Shown: positions 63,706 to 64,000 of the stretch, one piece after another
Layout of the letters: every line of letters begins with the position of its first letter
Numbering within the stretch: the first letter of the stretch is position 1
Assembly (NCBI RefSeq): GCF_014649875.1
Contig: NZ_BMTW01000007.1
Span: 18,818 to 82,817, forward strand
DNA length: 64,000 nt
Direction: 5' to 3'
Source: Streptomyces rubiginosohelvolus
GTDB taxonomy: Bacteria > Actinomycetota > Actinomycetes > Streptomycetales > Streptomycetaceae
Position numbers and translations under genes: made by a program
The notes under the pieces: generated by a model
What the model was told of the DNA's origin: nothing
The model's input: the letters and a program-made list of their open reading frames with translations, nothing else
Database searches by the model: none

Positions 63706-64000
63706 TCAACTCCAGCTGGCGTGCAGGGGCTTGCCCTCGGCGTAACCGGCGGCGCTCTGGACGCCGACGACCGCCTTCTCGGCGAACTCCGCGAGCGAGC
63801 CGGCACCGGCGTAGGTGCAGGAGGAGCGGACACCCGCGATGATCGAGTCGATGAGGTCCTCGACGCCCGGGCGGGTCGGGTCGAGGAACATCCGCGAGGT
63901 GGAGATGCCCTCCTCGAAGAGCGCCTTGCGGGCGCGGTCGTAGGCGGACTCGTCCGAGGTGCGGTTCTTCACGGCGCGGGCCGAGGCCATCCCGAAGGAC
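63706..64000 (-). CDS. guaB1: GuaB1 family IMP dehydrogenase-related protein (C-terminal part)
   Basis: Only the last 97 residues are in the window; the gene continues past the right edge. They read SFGMASARAVKNRTSDES, then FEEGISTSRMFLDPTRPGVEDLIDSIIAGVRSSCTYAGAG and end EGKPLHASWS. This is the C-terminal barrel and flap of the actinobacterial GuaB1 branch, related to IMP dehydrogenase and to GMP reductase, with SSCTYAGA near the end. The enzyme is likely to act on guanine or IMP/GMP interconversion. The internal ATG of FGMASARAV is not the start. The function rests on this short piece. Confidence 0.85.
   Translation of the reverse strand, partial: SFGMASARAVKNRTSDESAYDRARKALFEEGISTSRMFLDPTRPGVEDLIDSIIAGVRSSCTYAGAGSLAEFAEKAVVGVQSAAGYAEGKPLHASWS

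Overview
The window is chromosomal DNA of a Streptomyces or very close relative. It has very high G+C with strong third-position GC bias, GTG starts, and actinobacterial marker genes (rbpA, stand-alone ppm, long-form hisG, guaB1, fxsA, an FMN-riboswitch rib operon that runs into hisE-hisG). From memory and unchecked, the order FtsK-like - MocR - YczE - GDPD - MFS - rbpA - fxsA - ppm - amidohydrolase - Lrp - acyl-CoA dehydrogenase - chitinase - EccA-like AAA - his/rib - chitinase matches the SCO1416-SCO1444 part of the S. coelicolor core chromosome. I count 52 protein genes, two of them cut by the window edges. I see no tRNA, rRNA or CRISPR array.

Layout. 1-6.4 kb, minus strand: a kleisin / winged-helix / SMC set resembling MukF-MukE-MukB, as in Mks and Wadjet (JetABC) systems; the SMC gene runs off the left edge. 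6.5-12.3 kb: a fused 5-oxoprolinase, a HEAT-repeat protein and an ankyrin protein. 12.6-14.6 kb: a small membrane protein and a domesticated plasmid-transfer (TraB/FtsK-like) protein whose P-loop lacks its lysine. 14.6-19.1 kb: a MocR regulator divergent from a YczE-type membrane protein, then a GDPD and an MFS transporter. 19.3-24.0 kb: rbpA behind a SigR-type promoter, fxsA, ppm with a long leader, an amidohydrolase and an Lrp regulator. 24.2-31.6 kb: small hypothetical genes, an acyl-CoA dehydrogenase, a DasR-type chitinase, a DinB protein, a MITE, and a His-rich membrane protein with a PepSY protein. 31.6-38 kb: a methyltransferase, a Ski2-like helicase, a Tat-exported C39-like peptidase and a P-loop kinase. 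38-43 kb: an EccA-like AAA ATPase, two CNNM/CBS proteins and a PH-domain protein. 43.2-48.9 kb: ribD-ribE-pnuX-ribBA-ribH-hisE-hisG behind an FMN riboswitch. 49-58.8 kb: a modular chitinase, an NmrA-like reductase, a ROK regulator divergent from an MFS transporter, a uracil permease, a GH6 glucanase and a DUF5995 protein. 58.8-63.6 kb: an amino-acid 2-monooxygenase and amidase pair (DavB/DavA type) with an Lrp regulator and an aldehyde dehydrogenase. 63.7 kb to the edge: the C-terminus of GuaB1.

How genes work together. The two chitinases share a promoter design: two DasR-like boxes 22 bp apart around a -35 box. The monooxygenase and amidase would convert an amino acid to an amide and then an acid, under the adjacent Lrp protein. 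The rib operon makes riboflavin from GTP and ribulose-5-phosphate, imports it through PnuX, and is gated by FMN; hisE-hisG follow in the same direction with short gaps. The least explained parts are the MukBEF-like operon, the P-loop-defective TraB-like protein, the orphan EccA-like ATPase, and a promoter followed about 35 bp later by a hairpin near 37.8 kb.
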